From DATJPW01 sp963752855 (GTDB lineage: Bacteria; Desulfobacterota; Desulfomonilia; Desulfomonilales; Desulfomonilaceae): 64,000 nucleotides of DNA. The stretch is from the NCBI GenBank assembly GCA_963752855.1, contig CAVVZX010000003.1, positions 1 through 64,000 on the forward strand. The letters are read 5' to 3'. A model generated the notes under the pieces. That model did not search any database, was not told the origin of the DNA, and saw nothing but the letters and a program-made list of their open reading frames with translations. The translations under genes and the position numbers were made by a program. This document shows positions 24,872 through 35,184 of this stretch, one piece after another. Positions within the stretch are counted from its first letter, which is position 1. Each line of letters opens with the position of its first letter.

Positions 24872-25979
24872 TTACCGTGAATACGGATCAACAGCGTCTC
24901 GAAGTCCATCACCAACAAAGTTGAACGACAAAACGATCAATATTACGAATGCCACCGGAATCAAAAGCCACGGATAAAGCGCTATGGTCGTGATATTTTG
25001 AGATTCTTTGAGCAGCACGCCGAGACTGGTTATAGGCGGGCGGAGGCCTATGCCGAGAAAACTCAGGGCCGTCTCCCCAAGAATCATGCCCGGAATCGCT
25101 AAAGTCGCCGTAACTATTATGTGACTCGTAAACGACGGTAGCAAGTGCCGAAATATAATCCTCGCATGTCCCGCTCCTGCAAATTTTGCCGCAAGGACGA
25201 ATTCCTCCTCGCGCAAAGCTATCAATTTGCCTCGCACCATTCTCGCGAGGTCAGTCCAACCAATAAGCGACAGAATGATGGTAATGACGAAATACACTTT
25301 CAGTCCCGGCCAGTGAGGAGGCATCGCCGCGGAAAGCCCCATCCAGAGAGGTATACTCGGAAAACATCTTATTATCTCTATGACCCTTTGGATCACTCCG
25401 TCGGCCCATCCCCCACGATATCCGGAAATGCCGCCCAGCGTGACCCCGAGAAGCAGACTTAAGAAAACCCCCAACATCCCGATGGAAAGAGATATCCTGC
25501 TCCCGGTAGAAACACCGGCTGAACATATCTCTTCCCATTCTGTCGGTTCCGAACAGGAAGAGCTTTCCGGGAGATTCTACCCCGAACAGGTGCAGGTCAC
25601 TCCGCCAGAGCCCCCAAAACTCGTACGCGTCGCCCCTAACAAAAAATCGAATAGGATACCGCTCGTCCGTAATTTCTTCATAACTCAATTGCTGGGTTTC
25701 CGTGTCTATTTCCATATTAAGTCCATAAACGAAGGGCCAATGGATGGCTCCTTTTTCGTCAAAGATTCTGATTTTGGAAGGCGGGCCGTAAATGACGTCG
25801 AAATGGCGCATGTCTTTGTTGTAAGGGGCCAGGAATTCGCAGAAAATTGCCGTTATGTACAGGCCCGAAATGAGCCACAGTCCCACCATTGCAAGGGCAT
25901 GCTTTTTATACTGCCACCAGATCAATTGACGTGTGGAAGCGTTTAAATATTTATTCTCCGATCCTTGGTCCTGGTTCAT
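24872..25979 (-). CDS. oppC: Oligopeptide ABC transporter permease OppC (frameshifted)
   Basis: Two reverse frames join near 25490 to about 368 residues. The N-terminal half has a first membrane helix (ALAMVGLWLISGLYITAIFCEF), a large periplasmic loop, and FGTDRMGRDMFSRC, a hallmark of OppC/DppC just before the transmembrane core. The second frame continues with MLGVFLSLLLGVTLGGISGYRGG, the EAA loop (REEEFVLAAKFAGAGHARIIFRHLLP), and the terminal VGDGLRDAVDPYSR. The long loop, about 100 residues, resembles the extended OppC of Yej-type systems. A single missing or extra base explains the split. Confidence 0.9.
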
Positions 25980-26975
25980 GCGCCCTCGCTCGCTCCGAAA
26001 CGAATCCGCGGATCCACCCAGGCCAAAAGAATGTCTGAAACAAGTGTCCCGATCACAGTCAGAAAACTCAGCAGCATGATGAAGCCTCCAGCGAGGTGCA
26101 TGTCCTGGCTCAAAAGCGCGCTCAGCAGAAGCGGACCCGAAGTGGGAAGATTCAACACGACCGCGGTTATCGCAATTCCGGAAATCAATTCAGGTAGTGT
26201 CCACCCTATCGTGCTCACCAAAGGATTGATAGCTACTCGTACCGGGTATTTCAAAATTAATCTGGTTTCACTCAGTCCCTTTGCTCTTGCGGTAGTAACG
26301 TACGGCTTTTTCAGCTCGTCCAGCAAGTTTCCTCGGATTATGCGGATAAACTTGGCCGTATGCGCGGTCCCAACAATAATCACGGGAATCCAAAGATGCT
26401 GAAGAAGATCCACGAATTTCGCGAAACTCCAGGGCGCATCCGCTAAGTGAGGGGAAAAGAGTCCGCCGATGCTCATCCCAAGATACGCGTAAGATATCCA
26501 GAGCAAAACCAGAGCGAAAAGGAAATTAGGGGTTGCCAAGCCGATAAAACCTATGAAAGTGAGGAGATAATCTACCCATGAATACTGCCGCACTGCGGAA
26601 TATACCCCTATCGGGACCGAAACCAACCACGTGAAAAGCAACGTGCAAGTGGAAATGAGAATGGTGATCGGGATCCGCTCAGCTATCAGACTGGATACCG
26701 GGCGGTTCCATTCAAAGGAGTGGCCCATATCCCCGTGCAAGAAATTCCAAGCCCAGTAGCAGATACTGCTTATATAGCGGCTGGTCCAGACCAAATCTCA
26801 GCCTTAAAGCCTCGATTTCCGCCTCGTCCGCGGGTTCTCCCATCGCCGCCCTGTTCGCGATATAAGTTGTAAGAAAGTCTCCCGGCGGCAACTGTATTAT
26901 TATGAATGAAATAATAGATATCGCCACCAACGTGGGTATCATTATGAAAATGCGGCGGATTATGTAAGCCACCAT
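25976..26975 (-). CDS. oppB: Oligopeptide ABC transporter permease OppB (frameshifted)
   Basis: The start is ATG 26975, behind AAGGA, giving MVAYIIRRIFIMIPTLVAIS, the standard OppB first helix, and the LRLRFGLDQPLYKQY segment. Near 26770 the sense moves to the next frame: WNFLHGDMGHSFEWNRPVSS, LISTCTLLFTWLVSVPIGVYSA, the EAA-type loop KPYVTTARAKGLSETRLILKYPVR, and the C-terminal LAWVDPRIRFG. The total is about 332 residues, normal for the family. The stop overlaps the oppC start by four bases. Confidence 0.9.
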
Positions 26976-27030
26976 GGCCGCGTCCTTCAAGAATCAAATC
27001 GAGAATAAGATCTCCCCAAGCCTTTGGAAT

Positions 27031-28946
27031 TCATTTTTTCGGCTCGAAAGAGAACTGTTCCGGATAAATAGGCCCGGGATTCGGATAAATCCAGCTCTGA
27101 AAATCCTTCTTTGGCAAATTGAACATGTTCTTCGCCACGACGTAATAATCAGGTGGATCATGGACCAGACCTATGACCCAGAGATTTTTCTCATTGGCTG
27201 CAATGATTTCGCTGAATAATTTCTTCCTCTCATCCGGTGAAACCGTGCGAAGGATTTTATGGTAAATCTCAATAAGTTGTTTGATATCCTGCGGCGGCTC
27301 CTCGCCTTTCTTACCTTCGGTCTGGCACCATTGACCGTACAACGGAGCATTGAGGCTCTCTGTGCTATAGGGAAAGTACCACCTCGGGTCCAATAGGCAC
27401 TCCATTCCACCATCGCCGGTCCAAAGGGCTATTTCATGGGCCGCGCTTTGGGTCCGCTGTCTGAAAAGTTCTCTGGTTTCCGATTTTACTTCCGTATCTA
27501 TTCCTATGGTCTTGAAATTTGACGCTAATATCTCCGCAGTGTCGACCCAACTCTGAATGGCGACCATCACGTCCAGCGTCAGTTGTAGCGGCTGCCCGTC
27601 GGGACGTAATCGTTTGCCCGCCTTGTCCATCTTTAAGCCCATCTCGTCCAATAAGGCAGCGGCCTTAACCGGATCATGCATCAGGTGCGCCTTTTCATAC
27701 GATGCGCTGTAGAACTCGGATTCGGGTAGCGGCGCGGCTTGCCGGGGAATCCCTCTGCCCCTATAGACGATCTTGTTCAGCTCTTTTCTATTGATGGCGT
27801 GGGAAAGAGCTATTCGGAATCGGCGATCCGCCAGAATCTTTTGCATTACCGGATCTTTGCAATTGAGATTCGGGGCAAAGAAGCAATCCGACCGAAGCCG
27901 TAGAGGTCTTGGGCACGAGCCTATATTTGCCTTGACCGGCGCTGGCCAATAGCAGAACACTATTCTGCATGCCTCCCAAGTACCTGCCCTGCATGTCGAT
28001 TTCACCCGCTATAGCCTTTAGAACGATCGTTTGCGATTCAGCTTGGAGATCGTGAACTATCGTGTCGATGTAAGGGAGTTGATTGCCCTGTGGGTCAACC
28101 TTCCAGTAATAGGGATTTCGCTCCATAACGAAACGTTTGTTTGGAGCGGGCACTGTGGTGATCCATGCGCATATGGACGGAAGTCCTTTTTCCACAAAGA
28201 GAGACCGTGAGAGGTCCGACACATCCTGAAAAAGCTTCACCCAGCTTGTCGCGTTTCTTTCCTTCAGAGCGCTTCCAGCTCCTCTGGTTTGGCATATTTC
28301 TTATGAAATTTCTTTAAGTAGTGCTTGGGTTTTGTAACCAGGGCCATGCCGTCAGGGCAAGCGAGACGCTCAAGAAACAGACTGTAAGGCTGGTCGAATT
28401 CGATGCGAAAAGTGTAATCGTCCAGTTTGGAGACCTTCGGCGGGGCGCCCGACGGGGCAAGCCACATGGGAATGGAGGGCGTCAGTTCCTTGTTCAGAAG
28501 GATGTCTTCAAAATAGAAAAGAATATCGTCGGCCGTAAACGCCGCGCCGTCGGACCATTTCGCTCCTTTCACCAAGTGAAACGTGAAAATTCGACCTTCC
28601 GGGTCAATATCCCATTTCTCGCCAGGTTCGGTTCAATCGTGATTGTCGGACTCCATCGAACAAGCGGGTCATATAGGATTCGGCGAGCGCCCACCAGATC
28701 AGACAGACCCAAATAGGCTCGCCGCCAAGTCCCACCATAGGAGCCGATCTTGTCCCACGGTTTTACAACTACTGGAGCTTCGGGCAGCCTCTTGTCCACC
28801 GATGGGAGACTGCCGTCTTTTACCATCTTGGCAAGCATCGGCGCATCATTGAAGGCCCAAGTGTCTTCGTTAAACACACCTGTAGTGAGTAGACAAGCCA
28901 AGGCCACTATTGTGGCCCACGTCAGGACCGCAGCGCTTTTTCGCAT
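27031..28946 (-). CDS. oppA: Oligopeptide ABC transporter substrate-binding protein OppA (several frameshifts)
   Basis: The start is probably ATG 28946 (AGGAGCG), with a signal peptide (MRKSAAVLTWATIVALACLL). The sense then crosses at least three frame changes (near 28600, 28260 and 27900-28000) to a stop at 27031, about 638 residues. The family landmarks are: SYGGTWRRAYLGLSD; VKGAKWSDGAAFTADDILFYFED; MERNPYYWKVDPQGNQLPYIDTI; RRFRIALSHAINRKELNKIVY; and SWVDTAEILASNFKTIGID. This is a family 5 solute-binding protein of the longer type, close to those with PYIDTI and GGMECLLDPRW segments. It heads the opp operon. The concentration of frame changes here is the highest in the window, so true pseudogenisation is possible. 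Confidence 0.85.
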
Positions 28947-29184
28947 CGCTCCTCCTTTAGGGCGGCATTTTGCCGATAATCCTTTGTTGCAGAACCCGAT
29001 CACAAACAATCCGTGTGCTAACATTGTCTATTCTACACGCAAACCTTCCCCTTGGGGGGGGGTTCAACTTCAATTCCCATTCGAGACGGTTGACCCATCC
29101 GAAAGAAATCACGATCCATGAACATGTCCGGCAAAAGCACACGAACCGTGAATCGACAGGAAAGGCTATCATCATAACCTAATA
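28947..29184. other. Intergenic region between oppA and ssb
   Basis: About 240 bases. It must carry the opp promoter (reverse strand). A run of nine G (29055-29063) is a possible sequencing trouble spot. No gene is seen. Confidence 0.4.
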
Positions 29185-29661
29185 TCAGAATGGAATATCA
29201 TCTTCCGGTGGAGGAGGATAGCTCCTGCTATCATCAGGTCTCTTGTGAGATTCCGCCTGTGATCTTGGCTGTTTCGAAGACGGCTTGGAGGTCGTTTCAT
29301 CGACATCGCGATTCGACGAGTAACCTCCTCCGCCAAGCATGATCATATCATTGGCGATGACCTCAACCGTGGTTCTTTTATTACCGTCTTGATCTTCCCA
29401 TTCACGGCTTTGTATCCGACCTTCAATAAATATCTGCTTTCCTTTACTTAAGTACTCGCCGCAGATCTCGCCGAGCCGGCCCCAAGCGACAATGCGATGC
29501 CATTCGGTTCGTTCCTGGTCATTTCCGTCTTGATCGCGCCATCGCTGGGAGGTGGCCAATGTGAAAGTAGCCACGGCTTTGCCGGATGCAGTGTATCGCA
29601 CTTCCGGGTCTCTGCCGATGTTGCCCAGCAATAGCACTTTGTTTAGGGATCTCTGGGCCAT
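29185..29661 (-). CDS. ssb: Single-stranded DNA-binding protein
   Basis: 158 residues: an OB-fold core (LNKVLLLGNIGRDPEVRYT, ATSQRWRDQDGNDQERTEWH, AWGRLGEICGEYLSKGKQIFIEGRIQ) followed by a Ser/Pro/Asp-rich linker and the acidic tip PPPEDDIPF. This tip recruits replication and repair partners. The ATG follows GGAGGGAGGACTT. It is divergent from the next gene across a 140-base gap. Confidence 0.97.
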   Translation of the reverse strand: MAQRSLNKVLLLGNIGRDPEVRYTASGKAVATFTLATSQRWRDQDGNDQERTEWHRIVAWGRLGEICGEYLSKGKQIFIEGRIQSREWEDQDGNKRTTVEVIANDMIMLGGGGYSSNRDVDETTSKPSSKQPRSQAESHKRPDDSRSYPPPPEDDIPF

Positions 29662-29802
29662 AAGTCCTCCCTCCGATGGTTATCGTGTTTACGTGAAAAA
29701 ACATTGTCATAATTATAGCGGAACCGTTATCCTCACCAAAAAGACTATTATTGTCAAGGGACAAAGTCGGAAACTGATGGTCACACACCTGGAGGCGCAA
29801 TC

Positions 29803-30090
29803 CTGACTACAAGGCGCCGGATAGCTCAAATGTTGCGCGAAAGAGAATTCACAGCCAGAGAACTGTCACAAGCCCTCGGGATCTCGGAAAAGGAAGTCTA
29901 TGAGCATCTTGTTCACGTGCAGCGCTCAATTGGGAGCAATGCGAATATAATCAGCGACCCTGCGCGTTGCCGGAGGTGCGGCTTTGTATTCAAAAAGCGC
30001 TCGCGGCTCACCGCGCCGGCGAGGTGCCCAATGTGCCGCTCCGAATTCATCGAACCGCCGGTTTACGGCATAAAGGACGAAGGGCATTAA
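29803..30090 (+). CDS. HTH domain fused to a zinc ribbon, predicted regulator (COG3357 type)
   Basis: A small protein with an N-terminal winged helix (FTARELSQALGISEKEVYEHLVHVQRS) and a C-terminal zinc ribbon with two CxxC pairs (CRRCGFVF and CPMCRSEF). Members of this group are predicted transcription regulators. The ATG at 29830 has no ribosome site and cuts the first helix short. A CTG at 29803, exactly seven bases after a perfect GGAGG, gives LTTRRRIAQMLREREF, which matches the usual start of relatives. I therefore prefer the CTG start (95 residues), with moderate confidence. Its target is unknown; the nearest downstream gene is a serine acetyltransferase. Confidence 0.75.
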   Translation: MTTRRRIAQMLREREFTARELSQALGISEKEVYEHLVHVQRSIGSNANIISDPARCRRCGFVFKKRSRLTAPARCPMCRSEFIEPPVYGIKDEGH

Positions 30091-30263
30091 CCTGGCGTCT
30101 ACAAGGCAAGCGGCCTTGAATTTCGACCGGGAACATTACCGGAAACGACCGAGAGTAATTTTACCGATCCGCAAAACAACTCGGTCAGGCATATGTTTTC
30201 CCGGTAAAATGTTACACAATACTAAGAGACCTGGAGAATTTGATTCGGGGAGAAAAAAACAAG

Positions 30264-31250
30264 ATGACAGCGAATATTGATGCAAAGATTTCCGCAGACA
30301 ACGTTTGTGAATTTCAAGAAGACATATTGATACCTGTGCAGGAGGATCGTCTCAGGTCCGCGGTGCAGGGAATGGCAAATTCATGCGCCGACAAAAAGAC
30401 GGTGGACCACGTAGGCGCGGCGCTGATCCCGTCCAAAGATGAGATTATACGGATATTGAACATCTTGAAAGACGTGCTTTTCCCTGGCTACTTCGGAAGG
30501 CAAGAGCTGACCCACTCCACGTTGGAATACCATCTGGGCAACGAAATGATGACCCTGTTCGATCTGTTGTCCGCCCAGATCGCCAGGAGTATCCGCCATG
30601 AATGCAGGCGAATGGACAGCCTGTGTGTTAAATGTATGCAGAAAGGTCGGGAAGATGCGCTAGTCCTGATGGAAAAAATGCCGAACCTTCGCAGATTGTT
30701 GGCCCAGGATGTGAGGGCGCATTATGATGGCGATCCCGCGGCCAAAAGCCTTGATGAGATCGTCTTTTGTTATCCGGGTCTATATGCCATCTTTGTTTAT
30801 CGTGTCGCTCATGAGCTTTTCTTACTGGACATACCGCTCATGCCCAGAATAATGACCGAGCACGCCCACTCTCTGACCGGGATAGATATTCATCCGGGGG
30901 CAAGGATCGGCACGCATTTTTTTATCGATCACGGCACCGGTGTAGTTGTCGGGGAAACCACTGACATCGGTAACCGAGTTCGCATTTATCAGGGAGTCAC
31001 GCTGGGGGCCTTGTCCATCCCTCGTGGATCCGAGGGCGGGAATTACCTTCGAGGCCAGAAACGTCACCCCACGATTGAAGACGACGTTACGATCTATGCG
31101 CAGGCGACCATCCTCGGGGGTGAAACCGTCATTGGGGCGCGTTGTGTGATAGGCGGAAACGTCTGGTTAACTTCGTCAGTGCCCCCAGACACAACAGTGG
31201 TCATTGAGACGCCCAGACTCTCGTTCAAAGCGGAGAATCAAGAGGACTGA
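30264..31250 (+). CDS. epsC: Serine O-acetyltransferase (EpsC/CysE type)
   Basis: About 328 residues. The catalytic domain is a left-handed hexapeptide-repeat beta helix: HSLTGIDIHPGARIGTHFFI, DHGTGVVVGETTDIGNRVRI, then YQGVTLGA and IYAQATILGGETVIGARCVIGGNVWL. It makes O-acetylserine for cysteine synthesis. The long N-terminal helical domain (about 180 residues) is usual for the EpsC branch. The start is ATG 30264, with GGGGAG 12 bases before; a TTG eight codons earlier is the alternative. No cysteine synthase gene is adjacent. Confidence 0.93.
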   Translation: MTANIDAKISADNVCEFQEDILIPVQEDRLRSAVQGMANSCADKKTVDHVGAALIPSKDEIIRILNILKDVLFPGYFGRQELTHSTLEYHLGNEMMTLFDLLSAQIARSIRHECRRMDSLCVKCMQKGREDALVLMEKMPNLRRLLAQDVRAHYDGDPAAKSLDEIVFCYPGLYAIFVYRVAHELFLLDIPLMPRIMTEHAHSLTGIDIHPGARIGTHFFIDHGTGVVVGETTDIGNRVRIYQGVTLGALSIPRGSEGGNYLRGQKRHPTIEDDVTIYAQATILGGETVIGARCVIGGNVWLTSSVPPDTTVVIETPRLSFKAENQED

Positions 31251-31381
31251 CACCGGTATCGCCGAAACCGGGTCTGACAGCGCGCAAAGAACCGTGCGCG
31301 CTTAAGAAGTTCCGAAAAAGCGCCAGTATCCGGCGCAAACCCAATTCCTGCACGTTATGCTGAAAAAGATTGGCATATATC

Positions 31382-31410
31382 TTGAGAGCGCTCCACATTT
31401 TTGATAGAAT
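31382..31410 (+). promoter_or_regulatory. Sigma-70-type promoter for ilvC
   Basis: TTGAGA at 31382-31387, a 17-base spacer, and TAGAAT at 31405-31410, 53 bases ahead of the ilvC start. Confidence 0.65.
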
Positions 31411-31463
31411 GCGCCGCGCATTGTAATATTGCGTAATCGAGCATTTTTTTTCGGAGCGTTAAA

Positions 31464-32471
31464 TTGTTAAAAATTTATTATGACCAGGACGCGGACCCTG
31501 CAGTCCTGGACGGTAAGATCGTAGCTATCATCGGGTACGGGAGCCAAGGCCACGCACATGCTTTGAATCTCAAGGATTCAGGCGTCAAAGTGGTGGTAGG
31601 ACTTCATCGTCAAAGCCGGCGCTGGGACAAGGTCACTGAAGATGGCCTGGAAGTCATGCAAGTGGATGAAGCGGCCCGGATCGGCGATATCGTGATGATC
31701 CTGGTTCCGGACGAAACACAGGGAAAACTGTATCGCGACCAAATCGGCCCTGCAATGAAGCCTGGAAAAGCCCTGGCCTTCGCGCACGGATTCAACGTGC
31801 ATTTTGGGCAGATCGATCCCCCGGCGGATACGGATGTGTTCATGGTCGCGCCCAAAGGGCCGGGACATCTCGTCCGTCGAATGTACAAGACAGGCGTTGG
31901 AGTTCCTGCTCTTCTGGCCGTTCATCGCGATTCCAGCGGACGTTGCCGTGATATCGGGCTTGCATACGCGAGGGCACTGGGTTCCACTCGGGCCGGACTT
32001 ATCGAAACAACTTTTGCCGAGGAAACGGAGACAGACTTGTTCGGCGAACAGGCTGTTCTGTGCGGCGGAGTTACTGCCCTCATTCAGGCCGGATATGAAA
32101 CTCTCGTGGAAGCCGGATATCAACCCGAGATAGCGTATTTCGAATGCCTTCACGAGCTCAAACTAATCGTAGATTTGATTTACGAAGGTGGAATAGGCCG
32201 AATGCGCTATTCGGTCAGCAATACCGCGCAATATGGCGATATGACTCGCGGCCCGCGCATCGTGGACGCTAGAACCAAGGCGGAAATGAAGAGAATTCTG
32301 TCCGAGATCCGTTCAGGAGAATTTGCAAGGGAATGGATCCTGGAAAATGCCGCCGGCAGACCGGTGTTCAAAGCCCTGGAGAGACTTGGCGCCGAACACC
32401 CGATCGAAGCCGTCGGAGAACGACTCCGCTCCATGATGACTTGGATTTCCTCGCGCCTGGACGAAAAATGA
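31464..32471 (+). CDS. ilvC: Ketol-acid reductoisomerase
   Basis: A 335-residue class I enzyme that converts acetolactate or acetohydroxybutyrate to the dihydroxy acid in Val/Leu/Ile synthesis, using NADPH and Mg2+. It has the Rossmann motif IGYGSQGHAHALNLKDSG (about 24-41), AFAHGFNVHFGQI, MVAPKGPGHLVR, and the metal-binding ETETDLFGEQAVLCGG and CLHELKLIVDLIYEGG in the knotted C-terminal domain. The start is TTG at 31464, seven bases after CGGAG. ilvB and ilvN, often adjacent, are not here. Confidence 0.97.
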   Translation: MLKIYYDQDADPAVLDGKIVAIIGYGSQGHAHALNLKDSGVKVVVGLHRQSRRWDKVTEDGLEVMQVDEAARIGDIVMILVPDETQGKLYRDQIGPAMKPGKALAFAHGFNVHFGQIDPPADTDVFMVAPKGPGHLVRRMYKTGVGVPALLAVHRDSSGRCRDIGLAYARALGSTRAGLIETTFAEETETDLFGEQAVLCGGVTALIQAGYETLVEAGYQPEIAYFECLHELKLIVDLIYEGGIGRMRYSVSNTAQYGDMTRGPRIVDARTKAEMKRILSEIRSGEFAREWILENAAGRPVFKALERLGAEHPIEAVGERLRSMMTWISSRLDEK

Positions 32472-32528
32472 CCCGGCTCGTCGGAAAGAAGATGCGCCAT
32501 TGAAATTGAGAAAGGAACGACCCCAGGA

Positions 32529-33746
32529 ATGATAAAAAGTATTGGTGTAAAGAATTTTAAGAATTTCCGGGACGCGGAGTTCCAGGTCAGACCACTGAAT
32601 CTGTTTGTCGGACCCAACGGGTCCGGCAAATCAAATTTGGGAAACTTACTATTGATGCTTAGTTTTTTATCCTCAGGCCCTTTCAGCAGCGCATTCGGAC
32701 CCGGCCCCTTTACTTTTCGTCAGACCCTGAGCCGTCGCGAGAAAGGCGATCCCAATCCACCCGATCCCGATCTTCATTTTGAAATAACAGTGGAAGTGGA
32801 AGGGGTAAATTACAGCTACACCCTTATATTCACGGAAATTCGGCGAAACGAATATCAAATTAAAGAGGAAACCTTGCAGGAAGTCCAGGGAGAAATCCTG
32901 TTTACCATAGCGGACGTTAAGGCAAGGGAATCGAAGATGGCTCAGATGAGAAGGGGCCATGCCTGGAACGACGCGGAACGAAGAATTCGCTCGGTGGCTC
33001 AATATTTATCTAAGATCAAGAGATACAGATTCGTTCCGGACCTGATTAAAAAACCCGCGGCGGTTCAGGATTCTTATCTACTTGATCATACCGGAGAAAA
33101 TTTGGCGGCAGTCCTCCACCATCTGGAGAGAAGTTATCCGGAAAACTTTGACAGAATCTCTCAAGAGATCAGGAGAAGCGTGCCCGGAATCAGAAGGATC
33201 TTCACCCCCCATTTGGGGGACCCCAATCAAGTCGGCATTGGTGTTGAGGAAGAAAACAAATCCGGTTATTTCGTGGGGCCCCAGCTATCTGATGGATTTC
33301 TTGTTTACCTGGCTCTTTGCTCGCTCTTCCACCTTCCTGATCATCCTCGCATTTTCTTTATCGAGGAACCGGAAACCTATCTAAATCCCAATAGGCTTAG
33401 AGTTCTTTACGGGCTCATGCATCGTTTCACTGTGGCAAACCCGGGCAAACAGGTGTTGCTCAGTTCGCATTCGCCTTATTTTATAGACTGGTCCGATGAC
33501 AATCCTGAGGAATTGTCTCTCATGAATGAAAAAGATGGATGGGTGGAGTGCCGCAATCTAAAAGGGGTGAAAGAACTGCGAGCTTTTCTTGAAGAAGATC
33601 CGTGGGGTCAAGACTGGGTTGAAAAATTCTTTAGAGCCGATTATGCCGATGAGCCCCTTCCCGAATTCAAACCGGACCAGCGGGAACCTGAAGACTATTA
33701 TTATTCCGATTGGGATAGGGACGAACAACAAGTAGGTGGATCTTAA
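32529..33746 (+). CDS. Orphan AAA-family ATPase (RecF/OLD-like ABC ATPase)
   Basis: 405 residues. It begins MIKSIGVKNFKNFRDAEFQV, typical of RecF/SMC-like proteins. It has a Walker A VGPNGSGKSN (about 29-38), a signature-like PQLSDGFLVYLALCSLF, Walker B RIFFIEEPETYLNP and the SSHSPYFIDW H-loop. The C-terminus is a short acidic tail with no TOPRIM nuclease domain, so it is not a complete OLD protein. Solitary ATPases of this group occur in defence and toxin-antitoxin contexts, but here it follows ilvC with 57 bases between them. Function unknown. The ATG has AGGAACGACCCCAGGA upstream. Confidence 0.85.
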   Translation: MIKSIGVKNFKNFRDAEFQVRPLNLFVGPNGSGKSNLGNLLLMLSFLSSGPFSSAFGPGPFTFRQTLSRREKGDPNPPDPDLHFEITVEVEGVNYSYTLIFTEIRRNEYQIKEETLQEVQGEILFTIADVKARESKMAQMRRGHAWNDAERRIRSVAQYLSKIKRYRFVPDLIKKPAAVQDSYLLDHTGENLAAVLHHLERSYPENFDRISQEIRRSVPGIRRIFTPHLGDPNQVGIGVEEENKSGYFVGPQLSDGFLVYLALCSLFHLPDHPRIFFIEEPETYLNPNRLRVLYGLMHRFTVANPGKQVLLSSHSPYFIDWSDDNPEELSLMNEKDGWVECRNLKGVKELRAFLEEDPWGQDWVEKFFRADYADEPLPEFKPDQREPEDYYYSDWDRDEQQVGGS

Positions 33747-34212
33747 CTATTTCTGATTCGATGAGCAGCCATAACTCTGCTTGCGAAATCTCCTGTAACC
33801 CTCTCCTTACGACAGCGCATACTGGTCAACCGGCTGCACTTCATTACTCTAGATTGTCGTTTCCGATTACGCGGCGTTGCCGCTTTGCTTCTTGGGTTTT
33901 GGTCGGCATACGTTGACGCCGTATCCAATCGGCCTCGATTGGCTGAAAACGGACTGATTTGTCGGTCAAACATGCGGTCGGTAGAACGTTCAGCCTAGTA
34001 GGCCTGTGAAAAATCAACGCCTTAACCACGGCAGAGCCGTTGACTAAAGCGGAGGGGTTAGTGCGTCCAAAAATTAACTGACAAAAACCGTAGAAAGCTG
34101 GAAGAAACTCCTGCATAAAATTCGTGAATATGATAATTTGGCACATTACGATTTCGTCTACTTGGATGGTCGGATCCACTAAAAATATAAGTCCCCGGGA
34201 GGTATTCTAACG
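33747..34212. other. Gene-free stretch before the cytochrome b gene
   Basis: 466 bases. A reverse-strand ORF (33844-34179) is open but lacks a ribosome site and any recognisable motif. GGGAGGT at 34198-34204 is the ribosome site of the next gene. Nothing else is supported. Confidence 0.45.
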
Positions 34213-35170
34213 ATGGATGCTATCGGACTGCTTAAATTATTGACGTACCTGAGCGGTTTAATCTTCGTGATCGCTTTTGCCGCCAAGATTATCCGGTATT
34301 TCTCGATGCCCATGCACGTCCGCTGGGAGCTTTATCCTGTGCCGCACGAAGGGAAGCCCTATGGGGGGTCCTTCTTTGAGGAAGTCGACCACTGGAAGAA
34401 GGAAAGGCACAAAGACCACGTTGCTCAGTACGCTTTTATGGTCCCTGAAATTCTTTTCATCCGGGCGCTGTATGAGGACAATCGCCCATTGTGGTATTGG
34501 TCGTTTCCCTTCCACATGGGTTTGTACCTTTGTATAGGAGGCCTGGTATTTCTCGCCATCGGGGCAATTCTGGAAGCCGCGGGCTTGCCGCCTTCAGCTT
34601 CTTCCATCGCATCGCTGGTCCAGGCTCTGACGCAGATCTTCGGGGTTATCGGTTACGTCCTGGGAACCGTCGGGGTCGTGGGATTGATAATCAAGAGAGC
34701 CAACGATCCCATGCTAAAGGATTTTACGGCCGGTATTGATTACATGAACCTTATATGGTTGGGCGCGATCTTCGTGACCGGCTTCCTGGTATGGTTGAAA
34801 GACCCCGGTTTCGAGGTCGCCAGACAATTTCTAGTTAGCATGATCACTTTCAAATCAGCCTCCCCAGGTCATGGTTAAGCCGCTCGGCGGAATTCACATG
34901 ATCAATCTTCTCCTTTTCATCGGTTTTTGGGCTTACTTCCCGTTCACGCACATGACGCATATGGTTTCGAAATACTTCATGTGGGACAAAGTCAAATGGG
35001 ATGATAACCCCAACGTGGGAGACGCGGGAATGGATTCCAAGATCAAAAAATATCTCGCTTATCCGGTCACGTGGGCCGCTCCCCATGTAGGAGCCGAAGG
35101 TGGAACCAAAAGCTGGGCGGACGTAGCTACAGCCAATCCCTGGGCCGCTAAAAAAGAAGAGAAAAAATAA
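34213..35170 (+). CDS. Tmc/Dsr-type membrane cytochrome b subunit (frameshifted)
   Basis: The forward frame from ATG 34213 (GGGAGGT) gives transmembrane helices LLKLLTYLSGLIFVIAFAAK, PFHMGLYLCIGGLVFLAIGA, IFGVIGYVLGTVGVVGLIIK and NLIWLGAIFVTGFLVWL. The sense then shifts near 34870 to IHMINLLLFIGFWAYFPFTHMTHMVSKYFMWDKVKWDDNP. Together they make about 318 residues of the nitrate-reductase-gamma-like family that includes TmcC, DsrM and HmcE. Histidines in FHMGLY and THMTHM are likely haem b ligands. It should oxidise or reduce menaquinone in the inner membrane and pass electrons to the partner encoded next. A specific name (tmcC versus dsrM) cannot be fixed from this alone. Confidence 0.82.
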
Positions 35171-35184
35171 TCGGAGGACCTAAT

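Noticed and set aside
33844..34179. 111-codon reverse frame in the gap before the cytochrome b gene
   Set aside because: No ribosome site and no coherent motif; kept as unexplained intergenic DNA.
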